From the NCBI GenBank assembly GCA_964527595.1, contig CAZGPI010000001.1:62001-126000 (forward strand): a stretch of DNA of 64,000 nt, written 5' to 3'. The number at the start of each line of letters is the position of its first letter. The stretch's first letter is position 1. The notes beneath the pieces are model-generated. The model ran no database searches and was not told where the DNA came from. It saw nothing but the letters and a program-made list of their open reading frames with translations. This document shows positions 63,665 to 64,000 of the stretch, piece by piece. Made by a program: the position numbers and the translations under genes. Source of the stretch: GWF2-38-10 sp964527595 (GTDB lineage Bacteria > Babelota > Babeliae > Babelales > RVW-14).

Positions 63665-64000
63665 ATGAAAAGGTTTTTGTTTTTAGTATCATTTTGTTGT
63701 TGTTTTTCAGCACAGGCATCGCTAAGCAATATCTTCAAAGAACTTACCCAATTTAATGCAAAAAACAGGCAACATGTTGGCGAAGTTTTTGATAATTTTT
63801 ATACGGTCGATGAAGGGCAATTTTATCGTTCGCATTTGCTGCCGCCACAAACGCTTGATAAATATATTAAAAAAATTGGCATTAAAACGGTGTTACATTT
63901 GTGCGGGGAATTAGATGGTGAATCGTGTGCCAGCGAAAAAGCGGTTGCTGAGCAAAATGGCATATTCTTTTTTTCTCTTAGTATGAGTGCTGTTTATCTG
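63665..64000 (+). CDS. Second exported phosphatase, cut by the window end
   Basis: 112 codons from an ATG with AAAGGA six bases upstream; no stop before the edge. Signal peptide (1-19, SAQA|S). It parallels the 62970 gene from the first residue: SLSNIFKELTQFN, EVFDNFYTVDEGQFYRS, IKTVLHL, and SLSMSAVYL, but is diverged. The catalytic C-x5-R loop lies beyond the window. Confidence 0.85.
   Translation, partial: MKRFLFLVSFCCCFSAQASLSNIFKELTQFNAKNRQHVGEVFDNFYTVDEGQFYRSHLLPPQTLDKYIKKIGIKTVLHLCGELDGESCASEKAVAEQNGIFFFSLSMSAVYL

Noticed and set aside
1..64000. CRISPR array, insertion sequence, integrase or prophage genes
   Set aside because: No regularly spaced repeats, transposase or integrase motifs were seen on either strand.

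Overview
The window is a gene-dense bacterial chromosome segment of moderate-to-low G+C with a standard genetic code. Housekeeping genes (gyrB, valS, aspS, prfA, prmC, rho, secF, ftsY, tsaB, tsaD, smpB, rpmA, rsmE, ybeY, gpmI, mgtE) are interleaved with many exported proteins that look built to act on a eukaryotic host. These include ankyrin-repeat proteins, an HDAC11-like deacylase, a RanBP2/NZF zinc-finger protein, dual-specificity-type phosphatases, a DUF1796 papain-like protein, a GNAT acyltransferase and a ribonucleotide-reductase homologue, each with an N-terminal signal peptide. Scavenging genes (BioY plus a BirA lacking a DNA-binding domain, guanine deaminase, an amino acid permease) and an archaeal/Rickettsia-type ValS fit an obligate or facultative intracellular Gram-negative. 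My best guess is a member of Candidatus Dependentiae (TM6/Babeliales), but no rRNA gene is present to settle it.

Layout. 0-10 kb: an exported unknown, then a minus-strand run of YitT paralogue, M20 metallopeptidase, exported GNAT, second YitT paralogue and a NagZ-NamZ fusion; a 430-base gene-free stretch with a 119-base palindrome; two tiny overlapping membrane-peptide ORFs; and hppA. 10-19 kb: guaD, bioY, a DUF1016 nuclease, proC, an APC permease, gpmI, a small membrane protein, rsmE, tsaB and a zinc-ribbon protein. 19-30.6 kb: an exported coiled-coil protein, an alpha/beta hydrolase, gyrB, a DUF952 lipoprotein, an HtrA-like protease, valS and ybeY. 30.6-38.3 kb: an accessory island of exported proteins (NZF protein, HDAC11-like, unknown, DUF1796, ankyrin, RNR-like) with prfA embedded. 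38.3-43.5 kb: a DUF188 protein, tRNA-Lys and tRNA-Glu, mgtE, an RluD-family gene, then two adjacent exported ankyrin proteins that both end in a C-x-V-Q CaaX box. 43.7-50.4 kb: rpmA, secF, rho, tsaD, an exported unknown, DUF2062, smpB, birA. 50.5-56.3 kb (minus strand): rdgB, an anchored solute-binding protein, ftsY, an unknown, prmC, an unknown, rubredoxin, sppA. 56.6-64 kb: a DsbD-like transporter, an exported ankyrin-like protein, aspS, an exported repeat protein, two related lipoproteins and a tandem pair of secreted phosphatases, the second cut by the window end.

How the genes fit together. The exported set implies heavy traffic through the Sec pathway (SecF and FtsY are here), with thiol transfer across the membrane by the DsbD-like protein and quality control by HtrA and SppA. 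Prenylatable ankyrin proteins, a histone-deacetylase fold, a possible ubiquitin-binding protein and phosphatases could together alter host membranes, acylation, ubiquitin and phospho-signalling. The strongest leads are the paired CaaX ankyrin proteins, the exported HDAC11 and RNR homologues, the zinc-finger protein and the NagZ-NamZ fusion.
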